Shown here: positions 50,588 to 61,800 of the stretch, piece after piece | How the letters are laid out: every line of letters begins with the position of its first letter | Numbering within the stretch: the stretch's first letter is position 1 | Assembly: GCA_964034945.1 (NCBI GenBank) | Contig: OZ035962.1 | Span: 21,423,530-21,487,529 of the forward strand | Source of the DNA: Chrysopilus asiliformis | Lineage: Eukaryota; Arthropoda; Insecta; Diptera; Rhagionidae | Reading direction: 5' to 3' | DNA: 64,000 nt | Notes under the pieces: generated by a model | Database searches by the model: none | What the model saw: only the letters and a program-made list of their open reading frames with translations | What the model was told of the DNA's origin: nothing | Translations under genes and position numbers: made by a program

Positions 50588-51516
50588 CTTAGAGCATTTA
50601 ATCGAATTTGGTATGAAAACAGTGCAACAAAAAATCAATCAGAATCCAAGATGAGCGAACCAATAATTCTAGGATAAAATGGAAAGAAGTTCACGTTCCC
50701 AAAACTGCAGCAGAGCCAACGGGAAATTAATTCAACTCCACAAAATTATTTGAGAACAAAGGAAAAAAAATCCTTTTGGGTTCAATCTACAAATATCCTC
50801 CCGTTTTCTAACGGAAGGGAAAACTGTTTCCTTTGGGTTATTCTTTTTTTTCCTGTCAGCCAGGTTCTTCGATTTTTCCTTGAGAAAACTTCAACACTTG
50901 AAAATCGATTTTCTCCAAAACATCCAAATTTTTGCACTTTCTAAGAATCTTTTCATTCACCAAGCGAATCAATTCTCTGTCAAATCCAGTTTGAACACAA
51001 AATAATTTTATGTAAATTTTCTATGCAAACGGTTCCTCAGCTTGTGCACTTCTATGTCAAGTCAAAAGAAAACTACGCAGAAAGAAAATATGAGAATAAC
51101 GAAAAGACCTCTCCCTCAGTTTTCCAACATTGCCAGGATTGAATGTTTTTAACTCTGCTTATAGTTTTTTTTATTTCTCAGTACAAATTGTTGATTTTGA
51201 CTTTTAAATAAATGATTCACACTGGCACTTTTAAGAAAAATTTATACTATAATATATTTCGAAATTTTTGCATCAAAAATATACCCCAAAATTCGTAGTC
51301 GCTTGAATTTCGCAATGCTGTAAAAAACCAATATGTTACTTTCAATATTAAAAAGGTAAACTTGGCAGCGTCATAGAAATTATGTTTCTGCCCAGCGAAA
51401 AAACAGCTGGTTAAAGTGAGACAACATTTATAATCTATCTTGTTAAGAAAAAGCCAAGAAATCAGCCTCGAAATCAATTACGAGTTTTCCGATTATTACC
51501 GAAGTGAAAAGTATTA
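50588..51516. other. Upstream region of ZFTRAF1
   Basis: Expected to contain the ZFTRAF1 promoter and 5' UTR on the minus strand. No TATA box in a convincing place and no divergent gene were found. Confidence 0.3.
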
Positions 51517-51900
51517 TGCTACATTTACACGAATGACAAATTTGTCATTTTTTTCTTGTCATTATGTTAATTCCCGTGTAAATGGCATAATTTTTGTATT
51601 TTTTTCTGTCAGAAAATGTCAATCTCTCATAAAAGAATGAACTTGTCCATTCTTTTATGCCAGATTGTCATTTGTGCAAACGCAATATTAGTTATGACAA
51701 AAGTTGAATACTAAAGTTGTCATAACTAATATTGCGTTTGTACGAATGACAATCTGGCATAAAAGAATGGACAAGTTCATTCTTTTATGAGAGATTGACA
51801 TTTTCTGACAGAAAAAATTACAAAAATTATGCCATTTACACGGGAATTAACATAATGACAAGAAAAAAATGACAAATTTGTCATTCGTGTAAATGTAGCA
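51517..51900. mobile_element. 384-bp near-perfect palindromic MITE, copy 2
   Basis: Same length and ends as 13710-14093, again with a TTA duplication (51514-51516 and 51901-51903). The arms differ from copy 1 at about three positions, for example TCATTTGTGC against TCATTCGTGC. The central loop reads ACAAAAGTTGAATACTAAAG, the reverse complement of the loop in copy 1. The two copies are therefore in opposite orientation. The near-identity implies recent movement. Confidence 0.85.
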
Positions 51901-52222
51901 TTACCGAGCTTGCAGAGTGAGGAAAATTTCAACTAGAAGAAGAAGACAAACAGTGGCAAAATTAGCAAACTGTTGAAAATTCGAAAATATTAAATCACGC
52001 ATAGATTTTTATTGTGATTTTACTTCGTGTTGCGGAAAATATAAACAAAAAATGCTGAATAATGGTAAAATTAAAAAGAAATTTAAGTTTTTTTGAAAAT
52101 TTATATCGAATTTTCGCCGAAGTGATTTATAAATAAAATCTAAATCACGAAGAACAAAAAATAACTTTGAAAAGAAAAAAAATATTTAAACCTTTCAGGT
52201 GTTTTCAACAATTAAAAAAATA

Positions 52223-52295
52223 TCACGATGAAAATTACATTTTGCTTGTAATTCACGATGAAAATTACATTTTTTGTTGTTAAAAATTACATTTT
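52223..52295. repeat. Short imperfect tandem repeat
   Basis: TCACGATGAAAATTACATTT occurs twice, 30 bp apart, followed by a third partial unit (AAAAATTACATTTTGCTTAT). Confidence 0.6.
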
Positions 52296-52299
52296 GCTT

Positions 52300-53831
52300 A
52301 TAATTTTTACTTCAAAACTTAACAAATAGTTTTTAGAGCAAATGAAAGGTTCAGTACGTTTTTTGGGAATCAACGTGACTGGTTTTTACCTCGTTTAGAA
52401 TAAATAAATAAACTGATCACTTTACACAATTCACTTACTCAACTAAGCTTTAACCGTTAAGCCATTTTGGATTTCGCAAATTAATTCATTTTACAATGAT
52501 TAAAATGAATTAATTTGCATACCTTAAAATACAGAAATGATTTCACCTGCAGAAAAATAACCGATTATCTCAATTCAGAGCTTTTTAATTAAACGTTTTA
52601 CCAAATATACATGACCATATAGTAAAATCGTCATATGACGAAACCGATAGATGGATAGAAAAAATTCGATATACAGTGGAAAGCCGGTAGTGGCGGATTG
52701 AGAAAAATATGTATTTTTATTAAGGATTCAATATTTTGGCGTCTTTTTGATAAATCATCCTCCCAATAGTTCAACGACTTAAAGTCTAGACTTCCGGAGG
52801 ACTTTTGGAGGTATAAACTAAAATTTTTATCATACAGTAGAGGAACCTATATACAATCCACACATTTTGCAAAAAAGTTTACCTGCTTTTGCATTTGACG
52901 GAAAGTCAAATAATAGGGTAGGCGACTCTTTCTCCATCCCATTTCATATTGATTTTTTCCGCAAATTTTTCTTATCCAATTGAGATATAATTTTCATTGA
53001 TGGCACAGAAGTTTCTATAGTTGTTCGGTAAAGTTTAGTTTAGCTCAAATGAAGCTAGTATAGTAGGGAATAGAAGGGAGGGGGAGGTACCCCTATCTAA
53101 AATGGATATATTTAGCCGTTAAACGCGTTCCCTCCCCCTCCAAGTTTCTATGATTTTTTTTTGGAAAGGCTAGGATGTCATGTTGTAATTTAAATTAAAG
53201 ATCTCGAAGAGTGGATTCCAGATATTTATATAGCATAGTAAGTTTACCACCCCACCCCCCAATTTATATCCCCCAGATAAAGTGGAAATAAACAATTGCT
53301 TTCATTCATCCTTATTATTGGAGGAATTAGTGCAATATCTCAATGCTACCTCAAACTGCATCAAGAAGTGTGAGGAAAGTTTCGAGTAAAAAATTTAATA
53401 AATAAATTAAACGCAGATTATGATGAATAATGTAAAAAATTGACTGAAGTTAAGCTCCAAGAAATATAAAAACCCCATTAAAACTTATTTGAAGAGCCCC
53501 AGGAGTCAATAGAACACTTTGGTGAATATACATAATGCTTTTTAAACATAAGTTTTGTTAAACATGAGTTTAAACTGACAAAAAAGCATAGCAAACTTAA
53601 AAGTTAACCTTTGTTGATCTTACCTTTTGACACATTTCTTAGATAGATTCTAACCAATGTTTTATTCCAAACGTAACTATTGTTACAGAATCCTCGACGT
53701 CTCCAGCTGCACTACTACGAATTTCGGTGCCCTTGAAGAAAATCTTTGTACGGCTACCAAAAATTAAAAGCCTTTTTACACTTCTTTTAAATGTCACCTG
53801 TATGTTCTTAACTCGAGTTTTAATTTTCCAA
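52300..53831. other. Intergenic stretch
   Basis: No supported gene. Around 53,070-53,140 there is a G-rich run (GGGAGGGGGAGG) and a nearby C-rich partner (CCCTCCCCCTCC), which could pair as a hairpin. Confidence 0.35.
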
Positions 53832-53969
53832 GGGACTGTTTATAAAATACGTCACACTTTTAGAAAGGCAGGCAGGCTTCGGTACTAAACCCCATTCAAA
53901 AAGTGTGTCAAGAAGGGGTTATTCGAAAAGATAAAAAGGTCGTGACGTATTTTCTCTTATGGACAACCC
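53832..53969. mobile_element. Small MITE with TACGTCAC ends
   Basis: The left end GGGACTGTTTATAAAATACG and right end (reverse complement GGGTTGTCCATAAGAGAAAA) share the pattern GGG-TGT-CATAAA-TACGTCAC. CCAA flanks both sides as a possible 4-bp duplication. Related ends are familiar from many arthropod genomes. At about 138 bp it is heavily deleted. Confidence 0.5.
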
Positions 53970-55011
53970 CCAAATAGTATTTTTTGATTGCTTACCCGTA
54001 TCTTCAAGGTTTTTCTTTTTTATTTTCTGCAGATTTTTAAAATTTTTTTTTACAGATTATATAAAATTTGAAAGGAAATGTTAAGATCGCTGTACCTTTG
54101 CATAGGGAACTATGGCTTAAATCAAGTGAAATTCAAATTATTCAATAAGCAAAGAAAAGTTGGGAAATCATCGCAGCATTTTTAGGCAGAGAATACAAGG
54201 ATTTAATTCAAACTATATATTCTAAATAGGGAGTGAAGTGGTCAAACAAATTAATTTTGTAGTTTTTTTTTGATAAACTTCGAAGCCAATATCCTATAAT
54301 GTTGCTTAACTAAAAGGTTCAAAAGTGGACACGTTGGAAATAAATTTCAAAACACATCAATATTTCCACACGCACTTAACCTTTTAATGTTAGACAAAAA
54401 AAAAGCTTTTAGTGCAACCCCCTGCAAATGCAACAAATGTTCCAGTGAACTCTGCAATGAAAAACTAAAATTTTTTTAACAAAATCAAATATAAGAATAG
54501 GTTTTGGAAAGCTGAAAAGAGAAGAAAAGAAAAAAAAAATGCTCCGAAACCATTGAAAAGACGCCAGCCACATCTCCATGTAGTAAAAGTGTGACTTCAA
54601 GCCTAAAGCACATCGTAATTCGCAATCAGAAAACATCGAACTTTTACATCAAAAACTCTGAAACGATCAAAATAAAAAAAAGAAAGAAAAATAAAAACTC
54701 ATTTTCGCAATGGCTGAGTTGGGAAAAATGTGTGCAATTGAGGAAATACTTTTTTTTTATGGAAATTTCTTTAAATTACCACAATGTAATGGAGTACAGT
54801 CTAGTATAGCAGTGAATAGGAGTTGTCTGGCACTTGACCCGTTTGCATGTCCCAAAAGTTGGCAGGTTGAGCTAAATACAGGAAGAAATAAAACAAACAA
54901 TATTAATAAGATTTACATCAAAATTTATATTGAAGCACTGAAATCTGTATTTCGGTCTTATATTTTTCACTTTCTCAAATTAGAATTCACATAAATTGCA
55001 AATAGATTTTC
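53970..55011. other. 3' flank of SREK1
   Basis: AT-rich. It contains the 3' UTR of the minus-strand SREK1 gene. Short overlapping frames at 54.4-55.0 kb on both strands are not supported as genes. Confidence 0.35.
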
Positions 55012-56538
55012 TTATGGTGAATTGGAAATATCCATGTTATCCGATTTCTCCACACTCGACGACTTCTTTCGGTCATCGATAGCGTCCACTTGACCCAATT
55101 TCTCCTCGGCATCATAATCTCGGACGAGCGGCTCCTCTGGGACCTTCTTCGGTTTCTTGGGCTCTGTACTGCGAGATCTCCGCTTCGAGGACGAACTGGA
55201 TTTGGTGTCCTTGGAACGGCTGGTGCGTCCCCGAGAACGCGATCTGGAACGACGCCTACTATCGTCCTTGCGATGATGAGACTTTTTTCTGTCTTTATCG
55301 CGAGAACGAGAACGCTTACCTCTGGAGCGGGATCGCCGATTCCTTGATCCTCTGGATGCGCTGCGACGACGAGATTTAGAGCGGCGACGTCGGTCCCTGG
55401 AACGAGATCGTTTTTTAGAGCGGGAACGCCGTTTGCTTGGAGAACGAGAGCGTTTCGATCGCGATGGCGATCGCTTTCGAGATGGGGAGCGTCTGGAACG
55501 AGAGCGAGATCGCTTTGATTTGCTGTGCGACCGCTTCGATCGAGTTCGTGAGCGCGAACGCCGAGAATGAGATCGACGCCTGGAATGCGATCGAGATCTT
55601 CGCCGCTCCCGGGAGCGTGACCTGGAACGAGTCCTACGTCGCTTGTCCTTGGCCAGCATTCCAATGACAGGATCAATGGCTGCTGAAATCATACTTTGTG
55701 CCTCTTTCACTATAGACATGGCTTCCTCGATCTCTCGCTGTGCCGCCTCGTTGCTCTTCGCCTCTGGTTTTATAATGTTGTCCGTCGCATGGTAAATATT
55801 CAATGGATAGCCTTTGAAGTCGGTCCCTTGAAGCTTGAGGGCGTCAATTATACTCTTCTGTTCGCAAAACTCAATCATCGCGTATGTCTTCGAATCCTTC
55901 TCCGCCCATCTGGCGTACTTTACCTCTCCCGCCTTGGCGAAATGGTCCATTAAGTCGTCCAGCCGCCACTCATTTCGCACATCGCAAACGTAGATGGTTC
56001 GTCGAATCTCCTCTATTCTCCGAGTGTCGAAATGAGAGGGCAGCGGAGGATATGGGGGAAGGTTGTTCTCACCCAATTTCGGGTCGTGTGTTTGCACCAC
56101 CTGAAACAAATTATTATTACTAGTTGAGGGGAGTATTGCAGTAACACTTACTTGATGTGGCGAAGCTCCATCTAGACGATTGACCACTTCTGGAGGAAGA
56201 CCCCGCACCGGTTTGATGAGCCCTGGCACAATAGTTCCATTCTTTGACATCTCTAGAGCTCGATATTCGTCCAGAATCGTTTGCACGGGAATTACTATCA
56301 GAGCGCGGTCAATGAAAACTGTATTGGTGAGATGCTGCGCCACTGGAACGCAGTTACTTTCTATGTATTTTACATAGCAAATTCGGGACTGCACGGGACA
56401 AGACACATCTCTGACAGTGGGGTACAGACGGATTTCCTCGATTTTTCCTATATTTCCGAAAAGGCTTTGCATTTGATCCTTGGTGGCTTGGGGTGCGATA
56501 TTCGTGATTTGCACTACCTTCGTGCCACCGCCAGCCAT
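55012..56538 (-). CDS. SREK1: SR-type splicing regulator SREK1 / Srp54, 2 exons, 491 aa
   Basis: This is a nuclear SR-related splicing factor, ortholog of vertebrate SREK1 (SRrp86) and Drosophila Srp54. Exon 1 is 56538-56152 and exon 2 is 56100-55012. RRM1 covers about residues 6-85 (VVQITNIA ... ICYVKY). RRM2 covers about 165-245 (RRTIYVCDV, KTYAMIEF). Then comes the family linker EAMSIVKEAQSMISAAIDP. A long RS domain (about 285-470) is rich in RSRSRS, SKRSRS and RRRS. The tail is acidic (EKSDNMDISNSP). The 51-nt segment 56151-56101 has GTAAGT at its start and TTTGTTTCAG at its end. It is in frame and has no stop, so unspliced RNA would encode 508 aa. The ATG is in a good context (ACAATGGC). 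RS repeats make all other frames open, and those are shadows. Confidence 0.92.
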   Translation of the reverse strand: MAGGGTKVVQITNIAPQATKDQMQSLFGNIGKIEEIRLYPTVRDVSCPVQSRICYVKYIESNCVPVAQHLTNTVFIDRALIVIPVQTILDEYRALEMSKNGTIVPGLIKPVRGLPPEVVNRLDGASPHQVSVTAILPSTSNNNLFQVVQTHDPKLGENNLPPYPPLPSHFDTRRIEEIRRTIYVCDVRNEWRLDDLMDHFAKAGEVKYARWAEKDSKTYAMIEFCEQKSIIDALKLQGTDFKGYPLNIYHATDNIIKPEAKSNEAAQREIEEAMSIVKEAQSMISAAIDPVIGMLAKDKRRRTRSRSRSRERRRSRSHSRRRSHSRRSRSRTRSKRSHSKSKRSRSRSRRSPSRKRSPSRSKRSRSPSKRRSRSKKRSRSRDRRRRSKSRRRSASRGSRNRRSRSRGKRSRSRDKDRKKSHHRKDDSRRRSRSRSRGRTSRSKDTKSSSSSKRRSRSTEPKKPKKVPEEPLVRDYDAEEKLGQVDAIDDRKKSSSVEKSDNMDISNSP

Positions 56539-57345
56539 TGTTTGTAATTGGTCGACTTACCACTCACAGATAGTTTTTTCAACACAATTTTCAATATACA
56601 CCGGAAGCACTTCGTTTCCGTTGACTTTTTTTACTTTTACAGCGCTTAAAATCAATATTTTCACTGATTATTCCACTTTTTCGCCGGAGACCGAATTTGC
56701 AAGAAACATGGCCGCCAGAAGAAAACGAAAACGCGGAATACGGATTTTCCAAGCTCTAAATAAACATAGAAAATGTTCTTTGTTCTAACTGAATAAGGAT
56801 GATTTTCGCGAGACAAAATTTGACAAAAGAAAATTAACTCGTTCACATGAAACTCCACAAATAAACTACTGAAATGGTCGAAAACCTTTAGGCTTTTATA
56901 CATTCACTAAACGTTTTCAAACGACCGTTTTTTTTATTAATTTCTTGTCAAGGTCGTCCAAAACGTTTGATAACGTTTAGCACTATTTCGTGAATAAATG
57001 AAATAATTGCTATTTAGCAAATTAAATAACTGAAAAAATGTTTTTTTATATGTTTCGAAAATAAACATTTGTAATTTTAATAATTACGCCCATTATAGGG
57101 CTCTTCGATATACGGTCTTTAACTTTTTAACTTCGTTTCAGTTTTAAAATACGTTACTCATTGGGTGCATTCATCCTGACCCAGCGCTTGAGCAAAAGTT
57201 CAAAAGGACTCACGCAATTTATTTGGGAATTTGAAATGGATTAAGTCAATAAAGTAGTTGCTATTTGTCAAGTAATACACATAATAATTATGCCCATTAT
57301 ACGTGAGTGTGGTCAATCACCTGTGTGTAAACCGATTTAAAAACA
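56539..57345. promoter_or_regulatory. SREK1 upstream region
   Basis: This region should hold the SREK1 promoter. On the opposite strand a 26-codon frame (56708-56788) starts in a good context (AAACATGGCC) and is basic (MAARRKRKRGIR). I cannot connect it to a known small protein. A motif ATAATTACGCCCATTATA near 57,076 recurs as ATAATTATGCCCATTATA near 57,282, indicating a degraded duplication. Confidence 0.35.
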
Positions 57346-57349
57346 TTAA

Positions 57350-57577
57350 CCCTATTCCTGTCAGGCTGTGACTGTGAGTCACTATTCAATTTCGAACCAA
57401 TATAGATGATTTAATACATGTTTTAACGCAAAATCAATTTAATGTATTTTATTATTGGTCACTACGCTACTGTTATATAGAATAAATTTTATGTTTTTTT
57501 GTTAAATTGATTTTGCGTTAAAACATGTATTAAATCATCTATATTGGTTCGAAATTCACAGCCTGACAGGAATAGGG
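57350..57577. mobile_element. piggyBac-type foldback MITE
   Basis: TTAA lies at 57346-57349 and 57578-57581. The ends CCCTATTCCTGTCAGGCTGT and ACAGCCTGACAGGAATAGGG are perfect partners. Apart from a 14-base extra piece in the left arm, the arms match for about 80 bp, including AACCAATATAGATGATTTAA, leaving only a short central loop. The 228-bp element can fold into a near-complete hairpin. Confidence 0.88.
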
Positions 57578-57863
57578 TTAAAGTGTTAAAAATTAAAAAA
57601 AAAATTACATTCATAATTTAAAATCTCAAATACTGTCAAATTCCCTTGCAGGGAATTTAGTGCTTTTTTGGTAGTTTTTCAAAGTGCTTTGAAAGTGCGG
57701 TGGTTCTATTTTGTTTTTCAATACCCAAGTTCGCCGCACAAAGTATTCTTTTGCAACTACTTTGCAAAGAACTTTGGACAAAGCATTTTCAAAGTAGTTT
57801 CTTTAAACCCTTTTATTTTCTATTTTTATTGAATTTGAGGATGTGAAGAAAACGCAGAAAACA

Positions 57864-57933
57864 AAATGCGGGAATCGAACCTGGGGCAGGGTTTTAAGTT
57901 TTTTAAAACCACCTTTTCATATGAGCTACACAT
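57864..57933 (-). repeat. tRNA-like sequence, probable SINE head
   Basis: On the minus strand an A-box-like TAGCTCATATG and a perfect B box GGTTCGATTCC are about 45 nt apart, followed by GCATTTTG with a short T run. The intervening sequence (GGTTTTAAAAAACTTAAAACC) makes an unusual long stem, and the cloverleaf cannot be completed. Best read as a tRNA-derived SINE or relic, like the one at 20440-20513. Confidence 0.45.
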
Positions 57934-60407
57934 TAACTTAGAAGACTTTAGGTTAGGATAGAATATTGGCTCTCTCAATTACTTTGACAGGTTTTGAATT
58001 TATTTTTTTGTGAAAACTTCATCAAGTATAACCCCAGAGAACCACCACTTGCATAAAATATAATAAAAAATATTGGGGTAGTATTTTTAATCATATTTTG
58101 ATTCTAAATTGAACTTTGTTTTGGGCAGATTCACAGTATTTCTGGAGATACGATAAAGAAAATCTTTTAAGCAACTTTTTTGATACTTTTTTGATAAATT
58201 TTGAATTTCGTTACATAAGGAAACGTTTTTTTTCGTTTGCCATCCCTGATAATAACTACTCTGTGTGTTTTCGGACGCGTTTCTCTGCTCTGTAGCCAGT
58301 TTTACACGTCCCATTGTCCACTCTTTAGATTAAAGGCTCTCTAGGTTAATAGTGATTTTGGCTTTAGAGAACTAAGAAAAGTTTAGACCATTTGAGATTG
58401 ATTTGGAGTTCAATGAAAAATAACATGTGGCCCACAGATTTTGACGTTTCGGCCGTAATTTATTCAAAAAGAAGCTTTATGCGCTTGGAACAAGGTTGAA
58501 ATGTTTATCGACTATTTATTATCGTTGACAGCAAGAAAAGCTTGAAGCAGCAAAATTTATGGATTTGGTGGACTTCGTAAAAGCCAGAAAGTCGTGGTTA
58601 TTTGTGCAAGGAGTATCAAGAAGTGTTTTTCGTGTTGTGTAACAGCAGAATTCGAAGCAATTGAGTGATCGCGGATAGTGCAGTGTTTAAGGCAAGGATT
58701 AAATTAAAATTTAGCGAGAATTTCTAGTGTTTAGTTTGTTGCAAAGTGGATTACCAGAAAATATATTTATTGATCGTCTCATCGTTACTTGTGCAACTCC
58801 TCTGTTCTGTCTGTGCTATCTTACTATATCTCTATTGGAGTGAGGTGATACAATCAGAATCGATTTTTCAAGAGTTCTTAATGAAAAATTGGAGGACAAT
58901 TGATTGGCTGAAAATTGGGGCAAATTGATGGCCCCATTTTCAACACGTGAGGAGATGGTATCGCAAAAATATTTAGTTTAATTTTGTGCATTTTTCGCAT
59001 TGTCGTCTTCCCTTGGATCGGCTGCGTTCTTTCGTGTTTATTGACATTTTTTCAGGTGACAATTTCTGCCACGTTTCAGTTTTCAGGTAATTTCCTTTTT
59101 GTTTATTCAACGAACGTTCTGTCGAGAACCATTGAAGCCGTAAGATAATTCGCAATGTTTCGACTGAACGTCATTGCAACCGCCCAGAGAAATCGCTTTC
59201 AGCGAATGACGAAATGTTGCTGAGTCGCCAGAGTAGAGTTTAGCGAGGCGTTTGTCATACTTCCGATCAAGGGAATGGTGGTGAAGTCAACATAGGATGG
59301 GGCGAACAACGAGACAAACGTTACTTCGGCAAAGTAGAATCTTCGCACTTGTCTCCTCGGAAAAATTTTTCCCCCATTCATCAATCAATCCAGAAGTAAA
59401 ACCTACTTTCGGGCTGCTATTTACGAAACTTCAGTAAATTTAGTGCGGCTCACAGAAAACCACAATTTTTCGCAATCTTCTGACCACTGGTTTCGTTTGG
59501 TTGGCTGACTTTCAATTCTCTGCTCTGTCGTCCTAAATTTCTTGGCATTTTTGCGTGAACGAGAAAAAAACCCAGCTTGTAGCAATAAAAAAAAAATGAA
59601 ACCATTAAAGTCAAAGTTCGAAGCGTTTCGAGATTCTGCCTTGGATTTGGAAGTTAGTAGGTTTAACAGACAATCTTTGATCTTATTGAGTGCTTGTTAC
59701 GCTAGCACTAGTCGAAAGTCGTTAAATTTAAACATGAACTGCAAGGAGGTAATTTTTTTATGAAATGTGGCAATAGCTGGATTATTATGAAATTTTGATC
59801 ATGGCATGCATTATAATTATAATAATGCATATCAAAATACAGTTAACAAGAGATTTTAAAATGAATAAAAATATTCGACTACTGAAGCTTTCAAAGTGCT
59901 GCCGAAGTAAGTGCTTTCGTACCTTTTTGGTACGCTTACAATTCAAAAGGTCAAATATTTGAATGTTGCAGGATATATATCCCAACCCGAAATAAACACC
60001 ATATAAGAAATATCGAAGACTTAGCAACTGACGAAGTTAGTAAATCTACAAATATAATCACCTTCATTAAAGACATACAATTGCATAATGAAATTTAACC
60101 TTTTTTTCTGATCCAGCAAACGATAAATTAGAATCTTTAAAAATCCGAATTCTAGTTTATTTATCACATTGTAAAATGAAATTGTAAAAGGAAATTGTAT
60201 TGAGGGCCTGATAAAACCAACAAGGTTCGTAAGCCAAAATAAATATTTTAAATTAAATTAAATTTATTTCAAAACTTTGATTTATTTATAAAAACTAAGG
60301 ATTTTGGGTAAAGGCAAAGGACTGATAAAGTCAAAGCAAAACAAAACAAATGTTAGTTCATTTAAAAAGCACTGTTGAAAACGATTTCACATTTTTATAT
60401 ATCCTTA
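57934..60407. other. Gene-poor stretch, partly less AT-rich
   Basis: Positions 58,400-59,760 are less AT-rich than the flanks and free of recognisable repeats. The sequence near 58,480-58,745 reads like an insect 5' UTR (CAGCAGAATTCGAAGCAATT, GTGCAGTGTTTAAGGCAAGG). A plus-strand 60-codon frame at 58,746 has a membrane-like segment but starts with GTG. No gene is supported. This could be the 5' region of a gene lying to the right. Confidence 0.3.
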
Positions 60408-60887
60408 CACAGGGACTACATTGACTTTTATTTCTGGTGTACCAGCAAAACTGTTTGCTAAAAAGCCAGTGTGGACCAATCTGGTTTACCAGTTTTTCTG
60501 GTAAGACATTGCTGGTATACCATTTTTGTAGACAGCGCTGGTATACCAGGTTTTGACAGGCGGCCAAATTAAAATGGCGGAAACTAGATTTTCGAGAAAA
60601 TATATATGGGAGCTTATCATTATTTTACGAAAAAAGGAACTTTTAATGGAATACACATTCTAGATATTACAAGAGAGTCGATTTGAGAGGGCAAAGGGAA
60701 GATTAGTTCTTTTCCAGATGTTTTAAAGCCAATATTTTGGCAATCATAATTTGTTGTTACCTATTCACTAACATTTCGCCTACTGAACTGTTTTACCAGA
60801 AGTTGCCCACCAAACAAATTTGACAGATTGCGATTAAAAGGCTTACCAGCTGGTATACCAGAAATAAAAGTCAATGTAGTCCCTGTG
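60408..60887. mobile_element. MITE with 38-bp inverted ends and TTA duplication
   Basis: The ends CACAGGGACTACATTGACTT and AAGTCAATGTAGTCCCTGTG are exact partners, and similarity continues through TTATTTCTGGT for about 38 bp. TTA lies at 60405-60407 and 60888-60890. CTGGTATACCAG-type words are repeated inside. Length is 480 bp. The 3-bp TTA duplication fits PIF/Harbinger. Confidence 0.8.
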
Positions 60888-60994
60888 TTAGCTATGGAAT
60901 TCCGCCCGAATGATATTAATGATTCCCTTTTTAATCGAGAGCTATCACTACGTAGGTTTGCAAAAAAAAAGCTCGCGTTTTTCACTTCCCAATG

Positions 60995-61344
60995 CTATAA
61001 AAATTGTAGCTCATACAAGAAGCTCATTTTCTGGACACCTTTTTTAATTTGATTAGACCTCTTGCTAGTTTGGAAGTTGGAAATTGTTAGTTTTTCATCA
61101 GATGGAGCTCCCATTAACTTCCGCATTGTATTACGGGATTTTTGTGATGTGGATCTAGTGGTCAGGTTGTCCGAAATACAAATCATACCATTATCCTCAG
61201 ATCGTACACATAAAAAAAATACATTCATGTCGAATTGAGAACCTTTTCCTTTTTGGAAGTCGGTTAAAAATGAGCATATGCTAATATTTAACTTTTGAAG
61301 CAAATTCTCGAGATTGAATGAATAAAACTGAGCAAATCCGCTAG
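60995..61344 (-). CDS. Unassigned coding-like exon
   Basis: After an acceptor-like ACCTTTAG (61345 on the plus strand) the minus strand is open for about 116 codons: SGFAQFYSFNLENLLQKLNI, then a stretch with DMNVFFLCVRSEDNGMICIS, then RNTMRKLMGAPSDEKLTISN. The composition is balanced and unlike nearby AT-rich shadows. I do not recognise the protein. A second frame just downstream (60985-60889, with KRESLISFGRNSIAN) continues in similar style up to the edge of the MITE at 60887, which may have interrupted the locus. It could be a gene, a pseudogene or a transposase relic. Confidence 0.3.
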
Positions 61345-61800
61345 CTAAAGGTTTGAGAATGAACGCCTGCTTCCGGACTATATAGCATTTGCTCTTTTTT
61401 CACAGAAATCGTAGAATTTGTATCGAAAAAGTTGAGAATATGGTAATTTTTATGCATAAATTCAAAGGCGCAAAATTCAAAATATTCATAGTCGTTTGTA
61501 AAAATGAGTTTCAATTGACAAAAAAGGTAAGATAATCGCCAAAAGTAATGAAAACTTACAATGGGACTTACACATGAATATTGTAAGATAACATAGATAA
61601 ATGGTATACAAAAATCTTTGGAACCGGCAAAAATATTGAAAAGAAAACGCAAAACGAAATCAAATTCCAAGGTCAATCGGTATAATTTCTGTTTGCTTTG
61701 GCGAGTACACATGTCCCACATTTTCCCGCATTTCCATAATACTGATGAGATGGGATTCACTAACATTTAAATAATACATGAACTCCGCTATATGATAAAA

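Noticed and set aside
54987..55676. 229-codon minus-strand frame overlapping SREK1
   Set aside because: Arg/Ser repeat codons keep several frames open. The SREK1 frame has the RRM and RS domains, this one has none.
56708..56788. 26-codon basic small ORF divergent to SREK1
   Set aside because: Good start context, but no match to RpL41 or any known small protein, and short basic frames are expected by chance.
58746..58928. 60-codon frame with a membrane-like segment
   Set aside because: It starts with GTG, has no splice-supported context and no family resemblance.
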